Part shown: piece after piece, positions 1 to 8,194 of the stretch
Position numbering within the stretch: the stretch's first letter is position 1
Layout of the letters: each line of letters begins with the position of its first letter
Source: Streptomyces calvus
GTDB lineage: Bacteria; Actinomycetota; Actinomycetes; Streptomycetales; Streptomycetaceae
NCBI RefSeq assembly: GCF_006782915.1
Contig: NZ_VCNP01000053.1
Location: 1-49,644 of the forward strand
Direction of reading: 5' to 3'
Length of the DNA: 49,644 bases
Notes under the pieces: model-generated
Seen by the model: only the letters and a program-made list of their open reading frames with translations
Told to the model about the DNA's origin: nothing
The model's database searches: none
Position numbers and translations under genes: made by a program

Positions 1-492
1 ACCGATCGGGGCCAGGACCGCCGAGGTCAGGTCGCTCAGGTCGGCGGGCGAGAGCTCGACCTCCAGGCCGCGGCGGCCGGCCGAGACACAGATCGTCTCG
101 TGCCGCCCGGCCGAGTCGTCCAGGACCGTCGGCAGCTTCTTGCGCTGGCCGAGCGGCGAGATGCCGCCGCGGACATAGCCCGTGGTGCGCTCCGCCAGCG
201 CCGGGTCGGCCATCGCGGCGCGCTTGCCGCCGACCGCCGCCGCGAGGGCCTTCAGGTCCAGCTGGCCCGCCACCGGGACCACCGCCACGGTCAGCGCGCC
301 GTCGACGTCCGCCACCAGCGTCTTGAAGACCCGGTCAGGCGAGACGCCCATCGCCTCGGCCGCCTCCTCGCCGTACGACGGGTGGGAGGGGTCGTGGTCG
401 TAGGAGTGGACGGTGAACGGCACTCCGGCCGCCGTCAGCGCCACCGTCGCCGGAGTTCCTCCCGGCTGCTGCTTCTTCGTCTTCTTCGCCAT
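1..492 (-). CDS. YbaK/EbsC-family Cys-tRNA(Pro) deacylase, 3' end cut by window edge
   Basis: Reading leftward from ATG at 492, 164 codons run to the window edge without a stop. The product starts MAKKTKKQQPGGTPATVAL and contains the YbaK-type core: an early SYDHDP segment, the EEAAEAMGV helix, VFKTLVADVDG, the LAAAVGGKRAAMAD segment, and GYVRGGISPLGQRKKLPTVLD with the family's conserved GGxSPxGQKK-like turn. Members hydrolyse Cys-tRNA(Pro) made in error by ProRS, or related mischarged tRNAs. At about 164 residues it is close to full family length, so only a few C-terminal residues are missing. The Lys-rich N-terminus (KKTKK) is typical of actinobacterial copies. Which aminoacyl-tRNA it edits cannot be told from sequence. 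Confidence 0.88.
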   Translation of the reverse strand, partial: MAKKTKKQQPGGTPATVALTAAGVPFTVHSYDHDPSHPSYGEEAAEAMGVSPDRVFKTLVADVDGALTVAVVPVAGQLDLKALAAAVGGKRAAMADPALAERTTGYVRGGISPLGQRKKLPTVLDDSAGRHETICVSAGRRGLEVELSPADLSDLTSAVLAPIG

Positions 493-520
493 CCCGGCCT
501 GTACCCCAGACAGTCGTGCG

Positions 521-1261
521 TCAGTTGAGACTCGTCGGGCCGCGCGTCAGCTCCGACGCCGGCAACGACGGCAGGTTACGGATGATGGCCGTCTCCGCGC
601 GAAGGAGTTTCAGCTCGTCGCGGAGCCGGGACGCGGTGTCCGGCGCCTGGAGGAGACGCTGCTTCGTCGGCGTGTCCAGCATCATCGCGGCGGCGACCAG
701 GTAGGAGACGACACCCGGCTCGTCCGGCAGTTCCGCGCCGGTCGCCAGCGACCGCTCGCGCGCTCCCGCCAGCCGCTTCTGGTACTGGCGGAAAGCCCGC
801 AGCACCCCTTCGGCCAGCGCCCCCGCCTCCTCGCCGGGATCCTCCTCCAGCGGCTCCGCCTCGGCCGTCAGATACGGCCCCGAGGAGTCGACCGACAGCA
901 GCCGCACCCGGGTCGTGCCGGTCGCCAGCACCTCGAAGGTGCCGTCGGCCCGCTCGCGGATCGTGGCCGCGTCGGCCACGCAGGCCACCTTGTGGAAGGC
1001 GCGCAGCGGGTCGGTGCCGAAGCCGGCCGCCGGTCCCCGCTCGGGCACGGCCGTCGGGTCGGGCATGCCGGGAGCGCTCGGCGCCACCTCGTGGCCGTCG
1101 CGGATCGCGACGACGGCGAACCGGCGCGGCTCGTCCTCCGGCGTCTTCAACAGCTCGCGCATCATGGCGCGATAGCGCTCCTCGAAGACGCTGAGCGGGA
1201 GCACGAGCCCCGGGAACAACACCGTGTTCAGGGGGAAGAGCGGAAGCCGGACGGTGGTCAC
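521..1261 (-). CDS. LON substrate-binding (N-terminal) domain protein
   Basis: A 246-residue protein from GTG at 1261. It opens with TVRLPLFPLNTVLFPGLVLPL, the hallmark start of the LON N-terminal substrate-binding domain, followed by FEERYRAMM. No ATPase or Ser-Lys protease domain follows, so it is a stand-alone LON domain of the kind found in most actinobacteria. Its role is not established; substrate recognition or a chaperone-like function is only inferred. The reading frame stays open upstream of 1261, but the domain begins immediately after this GTG and the upstream part overlaps the next gene out of frame, which fixes the start. It lies 28 bases before the leftward YbaK-like gene, probably cotranscribed. 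Confidence 0.88.
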   Translation of the reverse strand: MTTVRLPLFPLNTVLFPGLVLPLSVFEERYRAMMRELLKTPEDEPRRFAVVAIRDGHEVAPSAPGMPDPTAVPERGPAAGFGTDPLRAFHKVACVADAATIRERADGTFEVLATGTTRVRLLSVDSSGPYLTAEAEPLEEDPGEEAGALAEGVLRAFRQYQKRLAGARERSLATGAELPDEPGVVSYLVAAAMMLDTPTKQRLLQAPDTASRLRDELKLLRAETAIIRNLPSLPASELTRGPTSLN

Positions 1262-1272
1262 GACGCAAAAGC

Positions 1273-2358
1273 CTAATGGTCGCCGCAGCCTACTCGCCCG
1301 CCCTGCCCACCTCGCGGACGGCCGGGAACCGGGACGAAGGGGCCCGCGGCGGCCCCGGAAGCACCCGCCGCGACCGCCGCGCGCACGGCCTGACGCACCT
1401 CGAGGAACCTGCCGAGCGGGTCCTCCGCGTCCAGGTCCCAGGGGAAGGACGTGGCGTACGGACCGGTCAGCCGCAACTGCTCCAGGGCGTCCGGCCAGCG
1501 TTCCAGGCGGACCAGGACGTAGGTCAGCAGGTTGCGCAGCCCGGCCGGCCAGGTGTGGCCGGTGGGCAGCAGCGCCGACAGCGCCACGGCACGGTCGGCC
1601 GCCGCCTCGATGCGCTCGCGCGGCACCTCGGGACCGCAGCCGTCGGTCAGATAGCCGAAGGCCGCCCGCAGCGGCAGCGCCTGGGTGAGCGAACCCGCCG
1701 GTGCGTCCTGGGCGGCCAGGTCCGCGAAGTCGAAGCACTCGCGGTGCGAGCCGTGCCAGGAGGCCGCCAGATAGCGCAGGGCCGCCACATGGCAGCCGTG
1801 GTGGTGCGGGGCGCGGCGCACCGCGGCCTCCCACAGCTCCTCGAAGTACGTGTGCCCGGCGCGTGCGCCGCGGGCGTGGTCCAGGGCGAGCCGCCAGGGC
1901 ACCGGGTCGCGGCCGTCCGCGCGCGCGGCGGCCGTGATCAGCGGGCTCACCTCGCGCAGCAGCTCGGCCCGGGCCGGTGAGTCCCAGACCCGGTACACCG
2001 CCCGCTGGGCGTCCACCAGCAGCGCGTCGGGGTCGCGCGGGGCGCAGGCGAGCCAGGCGTCCAGCCACTCCGGGCGCGAGCGCGCGAAGGCGGCCAGCCG
2101 CCGCACGTACCGGTCGCGGTGCTCCCACGCGCCGGTGCGCCGGGTGGCGGCGAGCAGGTCGGCGGCGGCCGTGTGATCACCGTCCGCGGCGCCGACCAGC
2201 GCCGGTCCCAGCACGTCGTCGGGCGCGTCGAGGAGCACCTCGTCGTCGGCGGGCAGCTCGACGGGGACGTGCCGGACGTGCGAGGCGGTGCCCGTCGCCT
2301 TGCCTCGGACCCGGGGGGTACGGGTGAACCCGTGCAGCAGAGCCATGGTGTCGACCAT
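1273..2358 (-). CDS. Conserved hypothetical helical protein
   Basis: About 361 residues from ATG at 2358 (MVDTMALLHGF); a second ATG at 2346 is equally possible because neither has a strong ribosome-binding site. The protein is rich in Ala, Arg and Leu with recurring amphipathic helices (WLDAWLACAPRDPDALLVDAQRA-like stretches broken by Pro and Gly), which suggests a TPR-like or other alpha-solenoid fold, but I do not recognise a named family. There is no signal peptide or membrane segment. The last 30 residues are Gly/Ala/Pro-rich and probably disordered. Its stop is 11 bases from the start of the LON-domain gene, so the two are likely cotranscribed. Confidence 0.75.
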   Translation of the reverse strand: MVDTMALLHGFTRTPRVRGKATGTASHVRHVPVELPADDEVLLDAPDDVLGPALVGAADGDHTAAADLLAATRRTGAWEHRDRYVRRLAAFARSRPEWLDAWLACAPRDPDALLVDAQRAVYRVWDSPARAELLREVSPLITAAARADGRDPVPWRLALDHARGARAGHTYFEELWEAAVRRAPHHHGCHVAALRYLAASWHGSHRECFDFADLAAQDAPAGSLTQALPLRAAFGYLTDGCGPEVPRERIEAAADRAVALSALLPTGHTWPAGLRNLLTYVLVRLERWPDALEQLRLTGPYATSFPWDLDAEDPLGRFLEVRQAVRAAVAAGASGAAAGPFVPVPGRPRGGQGGRVGCGDH

Positions 2359-2577
2359 TGAAAGTCCGCAGGTCACAGCGGCGCCAGAGGTCGCACGGAA
2401 GTCGCGGAAGGTTGTACGGGCGCGGGTCAAGGGACGGTAAAAGCGGACGGTTCCTCACGGTGCGCGGGTCCCTCTGGGCACGGTGGGCTCCGGCCGCCTC
2501 GACGGTCACTCATGGCAGGTCACCGCCCTGTGCCCACCCGCCTGCCCGCCCTCTGTCACGCGCCGCGCAGGGCCTGG

Positions 2578-4152
2578 CTAAGTGCGCCGCAGGGTCCGGG
2601 TCGCGCCCGCCGCCACCGTCGTCGCCAGGATCCATCCCAGCAGGATGAACGCCGCCGACAGCCACTGCCAGCCGCCGCGCAGCTGCCAGAAGCCCACCTG
2701 GCCCAGGTCGATCACCGGCAGCAGCAGGTCCAGGGCGAACAGCGGCGGATTCCACGCGGGATGCTCGTCGCTCTTGAGCGGCGGGAGGTCCGCGTGCGCG
2801 AAGGCCAGCGAGCCCAGCGCCCACAGCACCGCCATCCACACCGCGGCCCGGCCCGGCCGGTACCCGTAGGCGACCGTCCAGTCCTGGGCGTACCCCCACA
2901 GCTTGGCCGCAGGCGGCAGGCTCTCGCGGCGCCGGCGCTGCTTGGCGAGCAGCACCTCGCGGGCGTCCTCGTCCTCCCCGCCCTCGCGCAGCACGGCGGC
3001 CAGCCGCTCGTACGGCTCCGGGTTGTACTCGGCGCTGGCCGCGTCCACCCACCGCAGCCGCAGCGCCAGCGGGAACGGGCCGCGCGGCACGAGGTTCTCG
3101 TAGGTGAAGCCGCCCATGTGCAGCCGGCCCGGGCCCGGCCAGCTGTCCGCCCGGTCCATCAGGTTGACCACCCGCGCCCCCGACAGCACCACGCGGCCGC
3201 GGGCCGGCCGCTCCCCGAGGAAGCGCAGCTCCGGCGTCTGCACCCGGCGCAGCGACAGTTCCTGCTCGTCGGTGAAGGTGAACGAGGCCCCCTCGAAGTC
3301 GACCGCGTCCCCGAACCTCCCGTCGTCCAGCCGCACCCCGCCCTGGCACTCGAACCGCTGGATCCGCGTCCCGCGCGCCGGGGTCATCCCGCTGCGCGCC
3401 TGCGCGCCGAGGCCCGCCGGGGTCAGGTACAGCGAGCGCTCCACGGTCAACTGCGGGGCGTTCAGCGCGAGCCGGGTGTACGGGTTGACGAGCCGGGCGC
3501 CGCGCAGGCTCAGCGAGACGCCTATCTGGGCGCTGCGCAGGCTCAGTTCGCCGTGCGACTCCAGCATCTCCGCCTGTAAGTCCTGGCCGACGGTCAGCCC
3601 GTCGGCGGCTATCGAACGGCCGCTGCGGTCCCGGTGCACGATCGCCTGGTTCAGCAGCAGGTCCGTGCCGATCTTCGCGTCGGTGAGCCGTATGCCGCCG
3701 TGGAACCGGCAGCGCGGCAGGTGCAGATCGCCCTCGGTGGTCACCCGGGCCGCCTCCAGGCGCGGCACCGAGCAGTCCACCAGCCGCACGGTCGTGAAGC
3801 GGGCCTCCGGCAGCAGCACGTCCCGCTCGAAGCGGCAGCCGCGCATCTCCACGTACGGCTCCACCGTGCCGCCGGCGAGGTCCAGGGCGCCGCTGACGTG
3901 CACCCCGACCAGTTTCAGCGAGGAGACCCGGCCGGCCAGGGCCGGCGGGCCGTCCAGCAGGAGCCAGCACACGACGCGCGCCCTCACCGTCCGCTCCGGG
4001 CCCCACGGATGTCCTCCGTGCGGATCGTCGACGAGGGTGTCCCCGCTGCTCAGGTCGTACACGCTGCCGTTGCGGAAGGCCTGCCACATTCCGGCCTCCG
4101 CGGCGGTCAGCTCCTCCGGCGGCTCTCCGGCGCCCGGCACCCCCTCGGTCAC
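2578..4152 (-). CDS. Predicted beta-solenoid membrane protein with one TTA codon
   Basis: 524 residues from GTG at 4152, chosen because GGAGGAGGGGAG lies just upstream; earlier in-frame starts lack a ribosome-binding site. Residues about 60-330 hold irregular repeats of roughly 20 residues with alternating hydrophobic positions and Gly turns (GDLHLPRCRFHGGIRL, GELSLRSAQIGVSLSLRGARL), suggesting a right-handed beta-helix related to pentapeptide-repeat folds. The last 100 residues contain two hydrophobic segments (AAVWMAVLWALGSLAFA and WLSAAFILLGWILATTVAAG). Relatives are, from memory, labelled membrane-associated oxidoreductase, but I see no nucleotide-binding motif. Leu192 is encoded by TTA (3577-3579), so translation should need the bldA tRNA. 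Function unknown. Confidence 0.8.
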   Translation of the reverse strand: MTEGVPGAGEPPEELTAAEAGMWQAFRNGSVYDLSSGDTLVDDPHGGHPWGPERTVRARVVCWLLLDGPPALAGRVSSLKLVGVHVSGALDLAGGTVEPYVEMRGCRFERDVLLPEARFTTVRLVDCSVPRLEAARVTTEGDLHLPRCRFHGGIRLTDAKIGTDLLLNQAIVHRDRSGRSIAADGLTVGQDLQAEMLESHGELSLRSAQIGVSLSLRGARLVNPYTRLALNAPQLTVERSLYLTPAGLGAQARSGMTPARGTRIQRFECQGGVRLDDGRFGDAVDFEGASFTFTDEQELSLRRVQTPELRFLGERPARGRVVLSGARVVNLMDRADSWPGPGRLHMGGFTYENLVPRGPFPLALRLRWVDAASAEYNPEPYERLAAVLREGGEDEDAREVLLAKQRRRRESLPPAAKLWGYAQDWTVAYGYRPGRAAVWMAVLWALGSLAFAHADLPPLKSDEHPAWNPPLFALDLLLPVIDLGQVGFWQLRGGWQWLSAAFILLGWILATTVAAGATRTLRRT

Positions 4153-4333
4153 GGAACTCCCCTCCTCCCTCACATACCCGTGGGTTCGTCCCTTCGTACA
4201 GCCGTTCATGCCCGTTCAGGTGACCCGTTGAACACGGAAAGTGAAGAGGATCTCGGAAATGTGCGCGGACCGTCACCGTGCGGAGTCCGTATCACTCACT
4301 GGAACGGCGAAACGGCCCACCGCGCGGGTCTGA

Positions 4334-4339
4334 GAGAAT
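4334..4339 (+). promoter_or_regulatory. Putative -10 element of hisD (leaderless type)
   Basis: GAGAAT lies 7 bases upstream of the hisD GTG at 4347. With normal -10 to +1 spacing, transcription would begin at or beside the start codon. No convincing -35 hexamer or Shine-Dalgarno sequence is visible. Inferred from spacing only. Confidence 0.4.
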
Positions 4340-4346
4340 TGAGCAC

Positions 4347-5672
4347 GTGATCTCCCGAATCGATCTGCGCGGCGACGCCCTCCCCGAGGGCCCCGCCCTG
4401 CGCGACCTGCTGCCCCGAGCCGACTTCGACGTCGCGGCCGCCCTGGAGAAGGTGCGGCCCATCTGCGAGGACGTGCATCATCGGGGCGACGCGGCGCTGA
4501 TCGACTTCGCCGAGCGCTTCGACGGCGTGCGCCTGGAGTCCGTCCGGGTTCCGGCGCAGGCGCTCACCGACGCCCTGGAGCAGCTGGACCCGGCCGTGCG
4601 CGCGGCCCTGGAGGAGTCCATCCGCCGGGCCCGGCTCGTCCACCGCGAGCAGCGCCGCACCACCCACACCACCCAGGTCGTCCCCGGCGGCACCGTCACC
4701 GAGAAGTGGGTCCCGGTCGACCGCGTCGGCCTGTACGCGCCGGGCGGCCGGTCCGTGTACCCGTCCTCCGTGATCATGAACGCGGTGCCCGCCCAGGAAG
4801 CAGGCGTCCCGTCGATCGCGCTCGCCTCCCCGGCCCAGGCCGAGTTCGGCGGACTGCCGCACCCGACGATCCTCGCCGCGTGCGCGCTGCTCGGCGTGGA
4901 CGAGGTGTACGCGGCCGGCGGCGCCACCGCCGTCGCGATGTTCGCGTACGGCACCGAGTCCTGCCCGCCCGCGAACATGGTCACCGGCCCCGGCAACATC
5001 TGGGTCGCCGCCGCCAAGCGCTACTTCACCGGCCGCATCGGCATCGACGCCGAGGCCGGCCCGACGGAGATCGCGATCCTCGCGGACTCCACCGCCGACC
5101 CGGTGCACATCGCCTCCGACCTGATCAGCCAGGCCGAGCACGACCCGCTGGCCGCCGCCGTCCTGGTCACCGACTCCACCGACCTCGCGGACGCGGTGGA
5201 GAAGGAACTGGAGCCGCAGGTCAGGGCCACCAAGCACATCGACGACCGGATCGTCCCCGCCCTCGAGGGCCGCCAGTCCGCCGTCGTCCTGGTCGACGGC
5301 CTCGACGAGGGCCTGCGCGTCGTCGACGCCTACGGCGCCGAGCACCTGGAGATCCAGACCGCCGACGCCGCCGCGGTCGCCGACCGGGTGCGCAACGCGG
5401 GCGCGGTCTTCGTCGGCCCCTGGTCGCCGGTGTCGCTCGGCGACTACGCGGCCGGCTCCAACCACGTCCTGCCCACCGGCGGCTGCGCCTGCCACTCCTC
5501 CGGCCTGTCCGTCCAGTCCTTCCTGCGCGGCATCCACATCGTGGACTACACCAGGGACGCGCTCGCCGAGGTCGCGCACCACGTGGTGACGCTGGCGGAG
5601 GCGGAGGACCTGCCCGCGCACGGCGCGGCGATCAAGGCGAGGTTCGACTGGAAGGTGCCGGAGAGCAAGTGA
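4347..5672 (+). CDS. hisD: Histidinol dehydrogenase
   Basis: 441 residues. HisD oxidises L-histidinol to histidine in two NAD-dependent steps, the last reactions of histidine biosynthesis; it is zinc dependent. Diagnostic segments are EKWVPVDRVGLYAPGG, NMVTGPGNIWVAAAKR, AGPTEIAILAD, SQAEHDP, the NHVLPTGGCACHSSGLSVQ region with metal and catalytic residues, and a C-terminal AEAEDLPAHGAAI. Length fits the family. GTG at 4347 is chosen because the family start ISRIDLRGDALPEGP begins there; the open frame reaches further upstream, but that part runs through the divergent promoter region. It is first in the his operon, and its stop overlaps the hisC start as GTGA. Confidence 0.97.
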   Translation: MISRIDLRGDALPEGPALRDLLPRADFDVAAALEKVRPICEDVHHRGDAALIDFAERFDGVRLESVRVPAQALTDALEQLDPAVRAALEESIRRARLVHREQRRTTHTTQVVPGGTVTEKWVPVDRVGLYAPGGRSVYPSSVIMNAVPAQEAGVPSIALASPAQAEFGGLPHPTILAACALLGVDEVYAAGGATAVAMFAYGTESCPPANMVTGPGNIWVAAAKRYFTGRIGIDAEAGPTEIAILADSTADPVHIASDLISQAEHDPLAAAVLVTDSTDLADAVEKELEPQVRATKHIDDRIVPALEGRQSAVVLVDGLDEGLRVVDAYGAEHLEIQTADAAAVADRVRNAGAVFVGPWSPVSLGDYAAGSNHVLPTGGCACHSSGLSVQSFLRGIHIVDYTRDALAEVAHHVVTLAEAEDLPAHGAAIKARFDWKVPESK

Positions 5673-6784
5673 ACATCCGGATCGACGATCTCCCCGTACG
5701 GGACGAGCTGCGCGGCAAGTCCCCCTACGGCGCGCCCCAACTGGACGTCCCCGTACGGCTGAACACCAACGAGAACCCCTACCCGCTGCCCGAGCCGCTC
5801 GTCGAGCGGATCGCGGAGCGGGTCCGCGAGGCCGCCCGGCACCTCAACCGCTACCCCGACCGCGACGCGGTCGAACTGCGCACCCGGCTGGCCGAGTACC
5901 TGACGAAGACCGCCGGCCACCCGGTCGGCGTCGAGAACGTCTGGGCCGCCAACGGCTCCAACGAGGTCATCCAGCAGCTGCTGCAGACCTTCGGCGGGCC
6001 CGGCCGCACCGCGATCGGCTTCGAGCCGTCGTACTCGATGCACGGGCTCATCGCGCGCGGCACCGGCACCGGCTGGATCTCCGGCCCCCGCAACGACGAC
6101 TTCACCATCGACGTCGCCGCCGCCGAGCAGGCGATCGCCGAGCACCGCCCGGACGTCGTCTTCATCACCACCCCCAACAACCCCACCGGCAACGCGGTCC
6201 CGCAGGAGACGGTCCTCGCCCTGTACGAGGCCGCCCAGGCCGCCAAGCCGTCGATGGTCGTCGTGGACGAGGCGTACATCGAGTTCAGCCACGGCGACTC
6301 GCTGCTCCGGCTGCTCGACGGACGACCGCACCTGGTCGTCTCGCGCACCATGTCCAAGGCGTTCGGCGCGGCCGGCCTGCGCCTCGGCTACCTCGCCGCG
6401 CACCCCGCGGTCGTCGACGCCGTGCAGCTCGTCCGGCTGCCGTACCACCTGTCGGCCGTCACCCAGGCGACCGCGCTGGCCGCCCTGGAGCACACCGACA
6501 CGCTGCTCGGCTACGTCGAGCAGCTCAAGGCCGAACGGGACCGGCTGGTCGCCGAACTGCGCGCCATCGGCTACGAGGTCACCGAGTCCGACGCCAACTT
6601 CGTCCAGTTCGGCCGGTTCGAGGACGCCCACGCCACCTGGCGCGCGATCCTCGACCGCGGCGTCCTGGTCCGGGACAACGGCGTCCCCGGATGGCTGCGG
6701 GTCACCGCCGGCACACCCGCCGAGAACGACGCGTTCCTCGACGCGGTCCGTGAACTCAAGAAGGAACAGGAGCAGAGCGCATGA
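5669..6784 (+). CDS. hisC: Histidinol-phosphate aminotransferase
   Basis: 371 residues, PLP-dependent class I/II aminotransferase that converts imidazole-acetol phosphate and glutamate to histidinol phosphate. Visible landmarks: LNTNENPYPLPEP (substrate entry), NRYPDRDA, WAANGSNEVIQQLL, the FITTPNNPTGN motif, VVDEAYIEF, and SRTMSKAFGAAGLRLGY with the Schiff-base lysine in SKAFG. The GTG start overlaps the hisD stop by four bases (GTGA at 5669-5672), and its own stop overlaps the hisB ATG (ATGA at 6781-6784), implying translational coupling through three genes. Confidence 0.96.
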   Translation: MNIRIDDLPVRDELRGKSPYGAPQLDVPVRLNTNENPYPLPEPLVERIAERVREAARHLNRYPDRDAVELRTRLAEYLTKTAGHPVGVENVWAANGSNEVIQQLLQTFGGPGRTAIGFEPSYSMHGLIARGTGTGWISGPRNDDFTIDVAAAEQAIAEHRPDVVFITTPNNPTGNAVPQETVLALYEAAQAAKPSMVVVDEAYIEFSHGDSLLRLLDGRPHLVVSRTMSKAFGAAGLRLGYLAAHPAVVDAVQLVRLPYHLSAVTQATALAALEHTDTLLGYVEQLKAERDRLVAELRAIGYEVTESDANFVQFGRFEDAHATWRAILDRGVLVRDNGVPGWLRVTAGTPAENDAFLDAVRELKKEQEQSA

Positions 6785-7383
6785 GCCGCGTAGGACGCGT
6801 GGGAAGAATCGAACGCACGACGAAGGAAACGTCCGTCCTCGTCGAGATCGACCTCGACGGCACCGGGAAGACGGAGATCTCCACCGGCGTCGGCTTCTAC
6901 GACCACATGCTCGACCAGCTCGGCCGGCACGGTCTGTTCGACCTCACCGTGAAGACCGAGGGCGACCTGCACATCGACTCCCACCACACCATCGAGGACA
7001 CCGCCCTCGCCCTCGGCGCCGCCTTCAAGCAGGCACTCGGCGACAAGGTGGGCATCTACCGCTTCGGCAACTGCACGGTCCCGCTGGACGAGTCCCTCGC
7101 CCAGGTCACCGTCGACCTCTCCGGCCGCCCCTACCTCGTGCACACCGAGCCCGAGAAGATGGCGCCGATGATCGGCGAGTACGACACCACGATGACCCGG
7201 CACATCCTGGAGTCCTTCGTCGCCCAGGCCCAGATCGCGCTGCACGTGCACGTGCCCTACGGGCGCAACGCGCACCACATCGTGGAGTGCCAGTTCAAGG
7301 CACTGGCCCGCGCCCTGCGCTACGCGTCCGAGCGCGACCCCCGCGCGGCCGGCATCCTGCCCTCCACGAAGGGCGCGCTGTAG
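6781..7383 (+). CDS. hisB: Imidazoleglycerol-phosphate dehydratase
   Basis: 200 residues, so the monofunctional dehydratase without the histidinol-phosphatase domain found in enterobacterial HisB. It removes water from imidazole glycerol phosphate using two Mn ions. The duplicated metal-binding motifs are visible as DSHHTIEDTALALG and NAHHIVECQFKALARAL; GVGFYDHMLDQL is the family signature. The histidinol phosphatase must be encoded elsewhere. It is coupled to hisC by a four-base overlap, and a two-base gap leads to the small membrane protein gene. Confidence 0.97.
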   Translation: MSRVGRVGRIERTTKETSVLVEIDLDGTGKTEISTGVGFYDHMLDQLGRHGLFDLTVKTEGDLHIDSHHTIEDTALALGAAFKQALGDKVGIYRFGNCTVPLDESLAQVTVDLSGRPYLVHTEPEKMAPMIGEYDTTMTRHILESFVAQAQIALHVHVPYGRNAHHIVECQFKALARALRYASERDPRAAGILPSTKGAL

Positions 7384-7385
7384 CC

Positions 7386-7544
7386 ATGAACGGCCTGTCC
7401 ACCGTCCTGATCGTCGTCGGCCTGTTCTTCGTCGGCGGCATCATCTCCTTCGTCAAGCAGAAGATGCCCACGAGCCTGATCGTGCTGCTCTCGATCGGCG
7501 CCGCGCTCTGCCTCGGCGCGGGCGTCCTGAGGCTGGAGGTGTGA
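7386..7544 (+). CDS. Small conserved membrane protein between hisB and hisH
   Basis: 52 residues from ATG at 7386, two bases after the hisB stop. It consists of two hydrophobic segments, LSTVLIVVGLFFVGGIISF and SLIVLLSIGAALCLGAGVL, joined by a short basic loop (VKQKMP), ending RLEV. There is no signal cleavage site, so it is a two-helix membrane hairpin. The spacing to both neighbours (2 bases and 4 bases) and the operon position support real expression with the his genes. I recall similar small proteins at the same site in other streptomycetes, but know of no function. Confidence 0.75.
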   Translation: MNGLSTVLIVVGLFFVGGIISFVKQKMPTSLIVLLSIGAALCLGAGVLRLEV

Positions 7545-7548
7545 CCCC

Positions 7549-8190
7549 TTGAGCACCGCCAAGAAGGTCGTGGTCTTCGACTACGGCTTCGGCAACATCC
7601 GTTCCGCCGAGCGCGCCCTCGCCCGCGCCGGAGCCGACGTCGAGATCACCCGCGACTTCGACACCGCCATGAACGCCGACGGGCTGCTGGTGCCCGGCGT
7701 CGGCGCCTTCGCCGCCTGCATGCAGGGCCTGAAGCAGGCGCGCGGCGACTGGATCGTCGACCGGCGGCTCGCCGGCGGCCGCCCGGTGATGGGCATCTGC
7801 GTCGGCATGCAGATCCTGTTCGCGCGCGGCATCGAGCACGGCGTGGAGACCGAGGGCCTCGACGAGTGGCCCGGCTCGGTCGAGCCGCTCCAGGCCGACG
7901 TCGTGCCCCACATGGGCTGGAACACCGTGGACGTGCCGCCCGGCTCCGAACTGTTCGCCGGCCTCGACGCGGACGCGCGCTTCTACTTCGTGCACTCCTA
8001 CGCCGTCCACGACTGGACCCTCGAGACGGCCAACCCGGCGATGCGCGCCCCGCTGGTCACCTGGTCCACCCACGGCAAGCCGTTCGTGGCGGCCGTGGAG
8101 AACGGCGCCCTGTGGGCGACCCAGTTCCACCCCGAGAAGTCCGGCGACGCCGGTGCCCAGCTCCTCACCAACTGGATCGGAACCCTGTAG
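7549..8190 (+). CDS. hisH: Imidazole glycerol phosphate synthase, glutamine amidotransferase subunit
   Basis: 213 residues, class I glutamine amidotransferase that supplies ammonia to HisF. The nucleophile Cys is in MGICVGMQILF; the His-Glu pair is in TQFHPEKSGD; the oxyanion region is VPGVGAF. The start is an uncommon TTG at 7549, supported by GGAGGTGT eight bases upstream and by the family start VVVFDYGFGN following directly. HisH and HisF normally form a heterodimer; here they are separated by priA and a RidA-like gene but lie in the same operon. Confidence 0.95.
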   Translation: MSTAKKVVVFDYGFGNIRSAERALARAGADVEITRDFDTAMNADGLLVPGVGAFAACMQGLKQARGDWIVDRRLAGGRPVMGICVGMQILFARGIEHGVETEGLDEWPGSVEPLQADVVPHMGWNTVDVPPGSELFAGLDADARFYFVHSYAVHDWTLETANPAMRAPLVTWSTHGKPFVAAVENGALWATQFHPEKSGDAGAQLLTNWIGTL

Positions 8191-8194
8191 AGAC

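Noticed and set aside
4296..5621. 441-codon minus-strand frame opposite hisD
   Set aside because: Repetitive Gly/Val/Arg/Asp composition and no ribosome-binding site; hisD is unambiguous.
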